The notes below the pieces were generated by a model. It was not told the DNA's origin. It did not search any database and saw only the letters and a list, made by a program, of their open reading frames with translations. Shown here one piece after another: positions 1 to 13,015 of a stretch of DNA of 64,000 nt. This DNA is from Cordia subcordata (taxonomy: Eukaryota; Streptophyta; Magnoliopsida; Boraginales; Cordiaceae): positions 29,749,501 to 29,813,500 of the forward strand of contig JAPTOF010000001.1 of assembly GCA_028554755.1 (NCBI GenBank), written 5' to 3'. Positions within the stretch are counted from its first letter, which is position 1. Every line of letters begins with the position of its first letter. The translations under genes were made by a program, and so were the position numbers.

Positions 1-440
1 GCATATGCATTTTGAGCACATAGAGTAAAAGTTTTGAATTGTATTAATTGTCACTGTATTTTGTAAAATACCATTGTAACCTATGAAATACCATACTAGT
101 TTTGAACCTATAGAGTGTGCATTTTGAACATATAGCACTATTGTTTTGAACCATGACTTTTATTTTATCAGATAGCATGATATTAATTTTGAACTAATAG
201 TTTGTTTATTTTGAACATACAAAGCAAAAGTTTTAAACTATATCAGATATTGAAGTATTTTGTAAAATACCATTGTAACCTATGAAATACCATACTAGTT
301 TTGAACCTATAGTATAATGTATTTTAAACATATAGCATAATAGTTTTGAACTAAGACTTTTATTTTAGCAGATTGCATGACATCAATTGTGAACCAGTAG
401 TTTATTCATTCTAAACACACAGGGAAAAATATTTGAACAT
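1..440. repeat. 199-bp tandem repeat, about 2.2 copies
   Basis: The block beginning attttgtaaaataccattg at 58 recurs at 257, and the block tttgaNcata at 11 recurs at 210 and, more weakly, at 409. All offsets are 199 bp. The units are rich in short ttttgaac words and have no coding potential. The array probably continues left of the window. Confidence 0.85.
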
Positions 441-445
441 CGTTT

Positions 446-910
446 TTGTGCATTTTGACTATTATCATAAGCTTATTCTTGTTGAGTGGAGAGTGTTTTA
501 AACTTATTCTTCTTCTTGAGGTTTTTTCTTTTTTTTTTTCTCTTGGACCACTTTTTGTGCTTTCCGTCATTTGGTCTTTGGCTTTTGAGCTTGCCTTTTC
601 TTCTGAACTTGCTCTTCCTCTTCCACTTGAACTTGCTCATTTTCTATTTGCAGTCGCTCCTCTCCTTGCACTTGAAATTGCTCATTTTCTGACATTTGAA
701 CTTGCTAATCATCTGTCATTTGCTTTTTAGAGCTAGTGTTTGATCAAAACAGCAAGTGGTGTTAAGGGTTTGCAACAATGGCGTCGTTGGGTTTGAGATG
801 AACGAGATGTGATGCTTTAGTAGAGAGTGAGAGAAATGTGGTTGTAGATGATCAGTGTTTGCAGATTGATTTTTGTAATTTTGGTTGATCTTTTTGGCTT
901 CCAAAAGGTG
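446..910. other. CT-rich low-complexity block, possible decayed coding remnant on minus
   Basis: On + this stretch is C/T-rich. Read on minus it gives a Glu/Gln/Lys-rich stretch with a loose repeat of the type ENEQxQVQ, broken by several stop codons. Such E/K/Q-rich segments occur in plant transposon-captured proteins, but simple-sequence DNA gives the same picture. No domain is recognisable. A similar block lies at 19536-19770. Confidence 0.35.
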
Positions 911-2960
911 TTGTGTGTATTTTGTAATTATGGGAAGTTGTGCTCCGTTGTGATAGTTTTAATTGGTCCAATTTTTTTTGCAAATTGCTACTTCTAAAAA
1001 TTTTTTTAAATTTGTCCAGATTTTTAATATTTATGTTTATTATTTTTGTAGTTAGTATTTATAATATTAGTTGTAAATTTGTAAATATACATGTTTGATA
1101 AATAATTAACATTATTTTTTAACCTTATTATTTTATTTTAATTTTTATGTATTAATCTTCATAATATTTTTGTTCATTATATTTCATGTAAATATTTAAA
1201 AGTGTATATGCAAATAATAAATAATCAGCAATATTAAAAAATGTTTGATGTTCAAAATCGTCCAGGTGAATATCCAAACTCAATTAACTAGATGCTCAAA
1301 ATCATTTAACTGAATACTTAAAAGTGTTTGAGGTTCAAAATCGTTTAGGTAAATGTCCAAAGTCAATCAACTGGATGTTCAAAATACCATGTCATTTTAA
1401 ACCCTTTTTTTTGCCTCGAAATGTCAAATTGGCTTCCTTTGTGAGGCATGATTTTGTTTCTCATTGAACCAACTTTTAAATGCATTTTGGATTACCTCAA
1501 TTTGACTTCTAAGCAAAAAATTATGGCTAAAATGTGAAAACTGCACAAAATTATTTCAAATTACTTATCTACAAAAATTATAAGAATCATACCAAATTAA
1601 ATTGACTCAACGCTAAAAGATTCAAGAAACCTCAAAATTAAGTTCCAAGAGGTATAGATTAAATAAGAAAAAATCAAGCTTATCACATTGCTATCCTAGC
1701 TGGGAGACAATATCCACTTCTTTGGACACTAAGGTCAAGTCTGGAGTTGAAGGTATTCGTCTATTAGATATGTTGGGTGGCATGGACTAAGAGACATTCT
1801 CAACTACCATTTTACGTACAATAATAGAATGTTTATTTTCATGCCTAGACTTATTTCGAGTCTCTATTCCTTAAAGGCTCGCATTAGGGTTGTCAAAATT
1901 TGTTTACATGTCCAAAATAAATTTAATGAGAATCTTCTAGTTTGGGCTAATCCTCGTTGGGTTGCCTTAACTAAACTGCCATTTTGGGCCATCACCTCAC
2001 TAAGAAAGGCCTCGTCTCACTAAGTGTGGATCTTGAACAGGTCTTAAGTCCTTTTAAGAAGTCAAGAAATGCACTTAAAACCTTGAGTCCTTATTCTTTT
2101 AGTCAAATACATTTTGAGAACTGCAAATAAGGTAACTAAAAAGAAAGCATTCAGGGAGTGATATTATTATTATTGGAAACTCTATCCTAGAAGGAGTAAG
2201 CTGCTCAATTTGCTAGAACTACTTTTCTAGGATAAAAAACTAATTGTGAACTAACTTCCAAGGAAATTGAAAGTTATAATATGAAAGTACATTAAATCTA
2301 TAATGTTAGGCTATGTTAGGAAATTAAAGGAAATTGTTAAGGGACTTAAGGGTTGTGTGATCTGTAGATCCCTTCTCCCAATTTCTTTTCCTTCTTTTTA
2401 TAGTGGATATGACCTTGTAACCATTGATAACTGATCATACAATTCCTTATTTTATGCCTATGTTCTTTGGTTAACTACCCACTATTTGGCTAACTTGATA
2501 ACTGTTTGAACCTCCTTCAACTATATCAATGGGACTCTTGAAGCCTCCTTATGACTCCTTAAACATTTTCTTGAGGCCTCAATTGTCATAACATTATCCT
2601 TCAGATGCATTGAGATTTTAAACCTCTATATATTGTATGTCAAACTTGGATATGCCATGTCACATACTTAGAGTGCTAGGTCATTGCCCCCTATTGACAT
2701 ATATAGTGTCATCTAAGCAAATTCTGCTTACCTATATTGTTAATGTGTCATACCACATCACAATTACTTTTTAGTGATAACAATGCCACCTAAATGCCTT
2801 GTTGAATTGAAGAAATGGACTAAAATGATAACATATGACATGTGCTAAAAAGACATGTACTTTCTTTTATTTAATATATGTATATAAAAAGTAAAACCGA
2901 AATGATTGATGAGAAATTGAGACATTATATGCGTCAAAATGCAAGCTTAACGTAAAAATA
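911..2960. other. AT-rich intergenic DNA
   Basis: No gene is recognisable. The stretch contains a diverged 83-bp direct duplication near 1240-1405 (gttcaaaatcg at 1250 and 1333). A short open frame at 1829-2023 (+) resembles no family I know and is flanked by stops, so I treat it as chance. Confidence 0.5.
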
Positions 2961-2990
2961 GCAACAAAATTTCTAGTGCTTGATGGGAAT

Positions 2991-3019
2991 ACACACACAC
3001 ACACACACACATATATATT
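2991..3019. repeat. (AC)n(AT)n microsatellite
   Basis: A run of CA dinucleotides passes directly into AT dinucleotides, about 430 bp upstream of the synaptotagmin-like start codon. Confidence 0.9.
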
Positions 3020-3450
3020 ACTTATTAGCGTAGAGCAACACGTAGGTAGGAGGCAGCAAAAGAGAAGAATATATTACTTTGTTTACACTATCAGATTCAA
3101 AACACATTAACGAAACTTCAAAAAATATAAATTATTAAAAGTAGTGAAAGGATTCAGTTTGTAGCTCACGGCAACAAACATGTTGATTCCTCCGATCCTT
3201 ACTCGCGCCCCGACACAAAAAAAAATGAAATTTCTATTGTGTCGCTCCCTCTACACACCCCTTTCTCTCTCTCTTTGTGCATCTCCCTTGCATGTGTAGA
3301 ATAATATTCTAATAAAAATGAAAAAACACCAACAAGCCTCTTCATCGAGTTGTTTTGTGTTTGGCTCACCTTGTCATATGATCCTCGAAACCTTTTCAGA
3401 TATTAATGTACAAGGTTGCAGTTGCACATGATCCACTACTGAGACAAAAC
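3020..3450 (+). promoter_or_regulatory. Putative promoter/5' leader of the SYT5-like gene
   Basis: A pyrimidine tract with a CT repeat (3262-3276) lies about 175 bp before the start codon, as in many plant core promoters and leaders. No unambiguous TATA box is seen at a convincing distance. The boundary between promoter and 5'UTR cannot be set from sequence alone. Confidence 0.4.
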
Positions 3451-6400
3451 ATGGGTTTCATTTTAGGCTTTTTCTTGGGAGCTTCACTAGGCATTGCTCT
3501 AATAGTTGGCTTTGCTCGATCCCAGAATATCAGATCCAAACGTCGTGTTGATTTGGTGCGCACTTTTTCATTCATTTTATAATATATATTTGCTCTCTTT
3601 AACCAGTCTTAATGCATGGAATATGCATGCTTAAATTATTTGCATATGTAATTTGTATATCAAACCTTTCAATATTGTTGTATGTTGATATGTCGTCTGT
3701 CACGTGCTTTACCATCTCGCGCTAGTGTCTTTATTTCCAAATATATTTTCATGATTTATGTTCAAAAATAAATTATAGGCCAAAACTGTGGCAGCTTTCG
3801 CGAGAATGACAGTTCAAGATTCCAGAAAATTACTTCCAGATGAATATTACCCTTCTTGGGTTGTTTTTACAAGACTACAAAAGGTATGATTAACCCCTTT
3901 AATTTATTACCCTCTTCTTGGATTAGCACTTTATTTAATTTAATTGTGTTTGATTGCAGTTAAAGTGGCTCAATCACCATCTTGAAAAAATCTGGCCATA
4001 TGTTAATGAGGTGTCTCTTAATTCTTCTTACTCCAATTAGCTAGTATGTTTTGCATGATGACTAAGTAGATGATGATGATGATTATGATGATGCTGACAA
4101 TTCCTTTTTGATGATCTCTTTGAGTTTATGTAGGCGGCGTCCGACCTAATAAGAAACTCTGTTGAGCCAATTCTTGAGCAATATAGACCAGCTGTGTTAG
4201 CCTCTCTTAAGTTCTCAAAGTTGACACTTGGTACAGTGGCACCGCAATTTATAGGTGATTCGATTATATGTTATTCCATCCTCAGTATGTATGTTTCTAA
4301 TTACAAAATGTCTAGTAAGAAATCTATATATGATTGGCAATTTAGCTATTTGTTAGTTTAAGGTTGTGTTGATTTATTCTGAATGGAATTAAATCAAATA
4401 GTTGATGTTTTCATCCCCTATTTCAACTAAACAACTAACATAGTTTGTTAAGTTTTGGATGGTAATAGAAAATGATTTCTCCAGTCAAATTCTATACCAA
4501 AGTCCAATAATTGTTTGAACAATTAAATATGGGAAGAAAGAAGCAAAATAGAAAGGGCCAAGTCAATTTTTCTGTAGTTTGATTAGGCTGATAAGGTAGA
4601 ACGTCTAGAAAATGGTGTTCATGAAAAGAAACTAATCATGAAATTTAACTTTTAGTGGAGTTGAAAGCAAGTGTAGAAGTGATTGTTAACTTGGTCGCAA
4701 TAAGGTCGGTGTTCTGCATACTGATGGTTATTTTGAGAGGAAACTGAAATTATCCACCCCGATAACAATCTTGCAGACTAAGAACTTACCAGCTTTCTAA
4801 TGTCTGGAACTACTAGGATGCACCAGAGGAATAAAACTGATCATATGCTATCAAAAGTTTCGAAGGGATAGAACTCATCTTGCTCTGCTGTCAAACACTA
4901 TTTGATGCTTCGTCAAACTCTCTTCTAGGAATTTCTGTTATTGATGCTGACAAAGGCGAAGCTATGATGGAGTTCGAGTTACAGTGGGATGGGAATCCTA
5001 ACATAGTTCTTGACATTAAAACCAAAGTTGGTGTGGCGCTACCTGTGCAGGTGTTTCTCAATTTATTTACACTCTTATTTTCCACTACCTATGGTTTTTC
5101 TTTTTAGACCACTCAATGCAAATTTAATAGATATCTTCATAACTCAAAGCAGGATATCGATCCCACAGTGGTAGTATTATATTGGGCTTTTTCTTTGAAT
5201 CACTAATTTGTCATTGTTGACTACTTATGTGAGGTAGATGATTGTGTAGGTTCTTATGCCATTCCCTATTTTCAGTAATTTTGTTATCATGACCAAGTGT
5301 ATATATTGCTTGAGAAATAGTCAAGACAGATCTGTGCTTTATGGAGTATTTTTCATGTCAAAACTATAATCAAATCTGAAACATATAATTAGTTTTATAA
5401 CACCATCTCTCTTGTCATAAAATTGCTACTTTATGCAACTTAATTACAGAAATGTGAATTTCTGGCTCTTGACAGTTGAAAAAGAACATGATTTTAAATT
5501 TAGTTTGTTTCTCTGATTGCAAATTAGATTACGGACTAAATTGGTTCATACTCCATTTATTGGCAATCAATCCCCACCTTTCATTGCTCCAGAAATTGAT
5601 AGCTTTGTTCTCTCTTCTAATACATTTTAGAGAGTTACTTCTGTTCAATGGAGGTATCACATTTAAATCATCAGCTTGATTTTTATTTGGTACAGCTGTA
5701 CTTCTTGAAAGTCCATAATTTTAATATCTTCTCTTAATCTTTTTTTTTTTTTTTGTTTTTTGAGAAGTTATTCTTCTTTGGCCAAAACTACCTCTTTTAT
5801 TGGATATTCTTTTATAAGCTCTTGTTGCAGTACATATCATGTTCTTCTCTATAAACGTCTTCACTATTCTCTAAAGCTGGAGTCTCTTTTATTACCTTCA
5901 CATTCTCCAGGAAAGATGTCACTATTTTAGATTACTTTGGCTTTTTGACGTGAGAATGCTGAGATTTTTTGAGTTGTATTGATTACTTTAGCTTGCACTC
6001 AATTTTGGATAGGTGTCACTGGATTGCCTAATCAAAGTAGGCAATCTGTAATATCATTATGTTACTTCTACAAATAGTCTGAAGTGGATATGTTGTTGTT
6101 TGACATGACATTCCATTTCTAAAATAATTGATTCTTTAACCTCAGATGTTTTTCATGTATACATGCACCTGATAAATCCTAGCTCTTCTAAGACTGATGA
6201 AACTCCACTTTTATCCTTGTCATTGTTTATCGTTTTAGCTATAACACTGGCCTTTTGGACATCTCTGGTTTCTCCATTCTTGCTTGTAGCTATTGAATTT
6301 AAGGGTGGGTGGGGGCAATGAGGAGCTTATACAACTCTCCTAGTAAATTTATTTGTGTAGTCATAGCTTCTTGGATTTAAGCATTACAATATACAATTAA

Positions 6401-9400
6401 TTCAAGACGAGTAAAAGCCTTCCTTAGGCCACTCTAAATACTTTAAGCTTCACCATCTAGAGGTCCTCAAATATATTCTAGTAAAGCATTCTATCATGTG
6501 TTGTTCTTTGATGGAATAAATATGCTATTCTCTGATTTCAACTTTAATTGTTAATTAGTGCTTACACTGGTGAAGTATAATTTGTTTCATATTCTAAGGA
6601 AATCTAAAAGTATACATTCTATAAACCATGAAAAGTACCCTATTGTCCATGATATTGCACTCACAGAATAACTGTCAGCTAGATGTTGATAAACATGCAT
6701 CATTCCTTCCCATAAAGTTAGATTCACCATTATTGGTTCCATCTTTCAAATATGTGTGATGAGTCTTTCTAGTGGTCAAACTTTACCTAATGTAGAGAAA
6801 AATTCTGACTAAAGTTATTTATATAGGTCAAAAATATTGGATTTACTGGACTTTTCAGGTTGATCTTCAAACCACTAGTTGATGAGTTTCCTTGCTTTGG
6901 TGTTGTTTGTTTCTCATTGAGAGAAAAGGTGAGTTCTTATGATACAGCTTCTTAAAATATTTTTAGGTTTTCATTATGGAAATGACTTGTACTGCATCAT
7001 TGATTCTCAATGTGCATATTTGAATATCAAACATGAACTTTATGGACAAAATGGACAAGTGCAAAAACATGTTATATCGTTCCATATGCAATTAGTCATT
7101 TGTCTATGATAGAAGAACTACTTCGACAGAGATGCAGTTCATTTCTGTGCTACAACAACCTTGGTGTTTCTCTCTGCAGAAAGATCTGGATTTCACCCTC
7201 AAAGTTGTTGGTGGAGATATAGGATCAGTTCCAGGAATATCTGATGCTATTGAGGTTTGCAAATTTTTCTAAGACTCCTATTACATCTTTAGTTTGTCAA
7301 AATATACACTATATATTGTATCTTGAAATTTTAATCTAATAAATATTTTATGTACTTTTGAACCAACTAATACTTTCACTCTTTTCTGACTCCTTAATAT
7401 GTCAAGCTAGCTCACAGTCAATAGTCCACTACTCAGTTTTCCTGCATATCTTTGTATATGATCTGTAGTTTCCTCTAGTTAATGCAAAAGTATTCAGTCA
7501 AAAGAAGAGGTTGTCTAAGATTTATTCTCTGTTTAAATTATACACCTCATTCTCTGTGAAGGAAATCAACACCAATCATTTCATACCTTATCCAACCGCC
7601 AATAAAGCTGCTCTTAGTAAAGATTAGCTCATGTGTTACATGGTTGAGGGGGAAGGGTGGAGCAGGTCATGTAGACGACAATTGACAAGGGAGAGTCAGA
7701 CTAGACTATCCTCCAAGGCTTAGCCATAACACAAGCAAGGTGAATTCTTGTTGAAAGCGCTCTCCTTGGCCTTTAAGCTGGCACCTTTTTCCCTTTTTGC
7801 CTTTGATTGTTGTTCCTCTACTGGTGCATTTTGACTCATAAAAATCAAATTAAGGAGCACCATTCAGATTATGTCTCCAACTCAACTAGGAAACTCCTAA
7901 AGTTATGGCTTACAACACACCAATAAAGAAATATTGATTGTTTGTCAACAACAATCCATCCAATAATGAGTATAACCAAAGGAGTAGCACTTGAAAAATA
8001 CAAAGACCAAAAAGCCAGGCTCTTGCTAGACAAGACTCTCATTCTCTTTTCTAGGCCCAATTATTGAACCTATACTTCGGGTTGTATGACATCTTGGTTG
8101 CTCCCACTACTACTAAAGATTAGACATAAATAATAGTGCCTGGCAGTGCTTATTTTGGGCGCTAAGCATAGCCAAACAGGCTGATAGTTTCTTTCTTCTA
8201 AAAAGGAGAATCTTATTTCGTGGGAAAGGAAACCATACCAGACTTAATAAATTGCCTTTAATTGCCAACCTGTTGTTTACAGCACGGAGTTGTCTGATGT
8301 TATATGAAATAACAAGAGTTCCTTTGTTTTATGGTTAATTCCTCTTGTGACATTTTATGCATTATTTTTTAACAATCTACTAATATATTTTTTCGACTTC
8401 CTTTGCTCTCTACTGTTCAATAATGTTTTATTGTTATAATCTAGCACGGTATTGATGGTAGACATTCAAATATGAAGTCTAACGAACAATAGAGTATATG
8501 CAGCAGCAAACAACAATCAAAGAGATGCAACTGATACTATTTTTCATGATCTATTAGCTTTTTCTTTATGTGTAGGGAACCATAAGAGATGCAATTGAAG
8601 ATTCCATTATGTGGCCAGTTCGCCAAATCATACCCATATTACCAGGAGATTATAGGTATAATATCATTTCTCACAGCATTAGGTTTGCAGACCTTTAAAT
8701 TTTTGACTCAATAGCACTCATTCGATGTTTGTCCATTCACCCTGATTTGGGATTGGTATCCCTCGACATAGAAGGAAAGACCGTACTTGTACAAACCTAG
8801 GATTGTGTTTTTCCTGGTGCAATTTGTAATTTTGAATGAAATCTAATTCAAAATCCAACAGAAGAAATTTAGTGTCTTAAACTAGGATGTGCCCCAAAGA
8901 AGTATATTGTATTATAAAACTACTTTAGTGTAGAAGAAATGCAAAATCTAACAAGAATAACTGAAAATTTTAAATATGTGTACTGTCTACCTAGTTCCAA
9001 ATTAAGTAATGCCACCCAAAAAAAAAAGGTAATACCACCAGTTGCCAAAATCAATTTTTAAGAAGGGTTTATTCCTCTAATAGTCCCTACAGTATTGGCT
9101 TTGTCGCGTTTTAATCTCTTAAATTCAAAATGAATATTTTACTCCTTGAACTATCAACTTTTTCGCATTTTAGTCCTCTTAACTTTCAAAATGAATATTT
9201 TAATCCTAAACTTTGATAAATGGGACATCATTAGTCCATTGACTTTTGATAAATAGGATGTCGTTAGTTCCTGAAAGGGGTTCATTTTGGAGGCTGAAGG
9301 ATTGAAAAGTTTATTTTGAAAGTCAAAGGATTAAAATGCTACAAAGTCAATAGTTCAGGGACTAAAAGATTTATTTTAAAAGTCAAGGGACTAAATGCGA

Positions 9401-12400
9401 CAAAGCCAATAGTTTAGGAACTACTAGGGAAATAAACCCTTTTAAGAATAAACTTGTAGTTCCATGTCTGTCAAACTATATGCTATATGTTTTGGGCTTA
9501 AGATCCAAATGAATGTGCAACTATTTGAGCACATTAATGTCCTTTCGACTCTCAACATATATGAATAGTGTTATCAGATCCATGTTGCCAACTCCACCTA
9601 TTAGGATTTGGCTTGGTTAGGTTTGGTGTGATTATTCTCATCATGACTCAAACTACGTTAAAACCATGAGTAAAAATAGAAAACTTATGCTTGAAGATGT
9701 CTATGACATATTAACTCTTTCTAGTTAGTATAATATATGATTCCATACTAGTAGTAATCGAGAAGGCAACCATGCAGATGGATGCTATGTGAGTTTAAGC
9801 TAGTTAACTGTTATTAAGACAGAAAGTTATGCTCCAGTTTCTAAACTTAGCATCTTGTGCCCTTTTCAATTTTCAGAAAACAGGTAATCAAGGGACTGCA
9901 TCTTGCAGTTGTTAGTTCAAACTGAAAAAGCACAGTGAAAACCTTGATAAACCCTGTTAAAATTTCTTTATTCAGATTATCAGCACATAATTTAGCTGAA
10001 TAATATCACTTGATTTTCCTAATAATGCCTCGTAGTTCAAGAGAACTAATTAATAGAGTTCGGAGGATTGCATCATATCCATAGGACTAGCAAGCAAGAT
10101 TTTAAGTGCATGCTTATCAAGTCCATAAAAGCATGGGCATCGAAACTGACTTGGGCCCAACTGTTTGAGTCCCATGTTTTTCATATTTGTCGTCATGTAT
10201 TTGAATCACAATGTCATTGACATAAAACCATGGTTGTTTAATATGGCTGAGGGACAACTCATCCTCGTACCATGACCCTGCACTTTAAGGTATGGACTCG
10301 TGACTAGGCATCTATCTAGAGACTGATATAGTAAAAATCTCTTGCACAATTTCTTTTCTGAAATATCTATGTTTGTACTTTATGAAACTGTTCGCAATTA
10401 TGTATATGTCAAACAGAGAAGTAAATATTTACCTTCATAATGATTGGAGAAATAGACAGCGAAGGTCAGCCAACTATACCACTTATGAGTTATAGACTTC
10501 TGTGTTAAACTATAGTAATAAATCAGCATGTTTTTAACTGGATCTTATGGAAGGCGGTTAATAATCTCATGCCTTCTGCAATTACTTTATCAAATTGAGC
10601 ATACAGTAAATTTTACTTTGCCAAAGAATATAGCTCACGCAGTGACATGTTGATACCGTAAGTTATTTAAGCATATGCGTTTCTAAGGTAGTCTCTTTGT
10701 CTATGTATTTGTTCTTCTCTGCAGTGACCTTGAGTTAAAGCCAGTTGGAATGTTAGAGGTGAAGCTCATACAAGCTAAGGAATTAACAAACAAAGACCTT
10801 GTTGGAAAATCTGATCCATTTGCTATTGTATATGTTCGTCCAGTTCGTGACAGGATGAAAACCAGCAAAGTTATTGTAAGAAAAATCAGTCATTGTTTGT
10901 CAGCAATCATAAGCTATTTTTTGTTCTTCCGCATGAGCTGAACGTAACCTCACAATGTTTTTTCAGGACAACCAAACAAATCCAATCTGGAATGAGCATT
11001 TTGACTTTATAGTTGAAGATGCATCCACTCAACACTTAACACTAAAAGTTTATGATGATGAAGGACCTCTTAAACCTGCTGAATTAATTGGTTGTGCTCA
11101 ACTGCCACTAAGGGATCTGGAGCCAGGTAAGGTCAAGGTTGCATGGTTGAAGCTAGTCAAGGATTTAGACGTCCAGAGGGATAACAAAAATAGGGGTCAG
11201 GTGAGAATGTGGACTCTGATTTTTATTGGGCTTTTTTTGATGAGTAGATCAAAAGAGATGTATCATTTCTCCTTGAGTAGATCAAAAAAATGTGAAGATA
11301 TGTGTTTAATTTCACAGCTTGCTTGATGGAAACTGCTAATTCATTCCTTGAGTATACTTTGCACCAAGAAGATGTCAAAGAATGATGCAGGAAAAAACAT
11401 AAAATTGTAAATGTTCTTAAGAGGATGTTAAGCCATTAAGGTTATCTGAGTCTTCAAATCAAGAAAAGCACAACCACTTACAACTCCCTGAGATTCTTTA
11501 ATTACAAAGTAGATTATCCTATCTTTGCTAGCTTTTCTCCATACTCTTTACATCAATATGTAATCTGAACTTTTCATAGTGCACTTGACTCATTTTCTTC
11601 ATTTTATGAGACTAGATTATGAGATCGTATCAACATGGATGAACCTATGAGGAATTTTACATCCTGTCTTGAACATCTTGTCCTTTTTCTTTTAGGTGCA
11701 CTTGGAGCTTTTATATTGTCCTTTTGGTGCTGAGAGTGCATTTCCAAATCCCTTCAACCCGGACTTCAGATTGACTTCCTTGGAGAAGGCCCTTAAACAG
11801 GAAACTGATAAAACTGATCTTGGTTCTGTTGCCACTTCTGCACTTGAGAAGAAGAAAGATTTCATTGTTAGAGGTGTTCTCTCTGTCACAGTAATATCAG
11901 CAGAAGACCTCCCAGTTACTGATCTGAATGGAAAATCTGATCCATTTGTTGTACTAATAATGAAGAAGTCGGAACAGAAGAATAAGACTAGGGTAAGGTT
12001 CTGATCATCCAAAAAGATCAAATTCACTTGACACTCCAAAAGAACTGAATATGCTAAACATATTATTGCTTGATCCTTTCCCTTTCCTGGAGGAAAAAAT
12101 AAGAGGAAATATCAAATGACAAACAGTTCATTCAAATGTCATGCTTTTCTTTCCATTACTCTTTTTGTCAATCCCTGTTCAGGTAGTTGTAATAACTAAT
12201 AATTTTTCCAATTTCTGTCCAGGTTATGAATAAAAATCTGAATCCAGTTTGGAATCAAACATTTGATTTTGTTGTTGAAGATGGTTTACGCGATTTATTG
12301 ATGCTAGAAGTCTGGGACCATGACACTTTCGGAAAGGTAAAATTCTCCTACACAATACATCACATTTATGCTCTGTTTGTTATAGTCTTATTTTAAGATA

Positions 12401-13015
12401 CTTATTCTATTAAAATGAGGGTATATCTTATAAGATTTAAGAAATCTTATCATGCATCCTATTAAAATTTAAAACAAAATCATACTTTTTAACTTTTTAT
12501 CTTATAAGAAATAAGCAATACTTCCTATCTTATTTTTTACAACTATAAAATGCATGATGCATATAATAAAATATCTTAAATCTTATAAGATACCTCCAAA
12601 TTTCAATAGAATAAATATCTTAAAATAAGATCATTCCAAACACACTATTAGTCCGTAACCTTCCTTTTTTCAGTTGGAAAGAATAATGTATGAATCTTTA
12701 TTATATTATCATGAAAATTCCAAATCCCAACTTGTTGCTCTAATTTAAGGCTAATGAATTGTTGCTTATCCTCGTTTTGTAGAATATTTGTGATTTTCGT
12801 AATTATCAGGTTAGCTAGTTGGAATTAGACAAAATAGTTTTTTGACTTACAACATCTTTTAATTTTTTCAGGACAAAATGGGAAGAGTCATAATGACACT
12901 CACCCGAGTTGTACTGGAAGGGGAATTCACGGACTCCTTCCCACTAGATGGAGCGGAACGCGGCAAGATAAATTTACATATCAAGTGGACGCCACAACCA
13001 ATAATTCGGGATTAA
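3451..13015 (+). CDS. SYT5: Plant synaptotagmin SYT5/NTMC2T2-like (SMP + two C2 domains), 13 exons, complete
   Basis: ER-anchored tether predicted to act at membrane contact sites: its SMP domain binds lipid and its C2 domains bind Ca2+ and acidic membranes. Exons: 3451-3555, 3779-3883, 3960-4010, 4134-4254, 4929-5050, 6827-6928, 7180-7254, 8576-8655, 10725-10875, 10967-11200, 11696-11992, 12223-12336, 12872-13015. All introns are GT-AG and the exons sum to 1701 nt (566 aa) with no stop, close to Arabidopsis SYT5. The N terminus is a hydrophobic anchor (about residues 2-22). The SMP domain spans about 65-245. C2A starts near 262 with KDLVGKSDPF (D278, D284) and D334/D335. C2B starts near 442 with TDLNGKSDPF (D458, D464) and WDHD (513-515), so the Ca2+-ligand aspartates look retained. 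The start at 3451 matches the family N terminus; an in-frame ATG at 3406 would add 15 residues. Assignment as SYT5 rather than its paralogue SYT4 rests on remembered similarity. Confidence 0.93.
9063..9442. repeat. Foldback element, family F (copy A), inside SYT5-like intron 8
   Basis: The left arm begins aagggtttattcctctaat and carries the words 'tagtccct', 'ctttgtcgc' and 'cattttagtc'. The right arm is its inverted complement, ending ggaaataaaccctt. About 80 bp in the centre carry 'gacatc/gtcgttagt' words. The same arms recur at 16493, 18534 and 18981. A possible 7-bp flanking repeat, tttaaga, is visible here but not at the other copies. Class is unknown; it is a non-coding foldback/MITE-like element. 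Confidence 0.75.
12369..12647. mobile_element. Tourist-like MITE (PIF/Harbinger type) in SYT5-like intron 12
   Basis: A 279-bp element almost wholly made of two inverted arms. The left end is tgctctgtttgttatagtct and the complement of the right end is tagtgtgtttggaatgatct; both arms then read cttattttaagata and tatcttataagatttaag. Both sides are flanked by the trinucleotide TTA (12366-12368 and 12648-12650), the target duplication expected of PIF/Harbinger elements. It has no coding capacity and makes up about half of a 535-bp intron in the C2B region. Confidence 0.8.

Noticed and set aside
3406..3450. In-frame upstream ATG that would extend the SYT5-like protein by 15 aa
   Set aside because: The family's N terminus begins at the MGF- hydrophobic anchor; an extension would put charged residues before the anchor. 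Kept only as an alternative.
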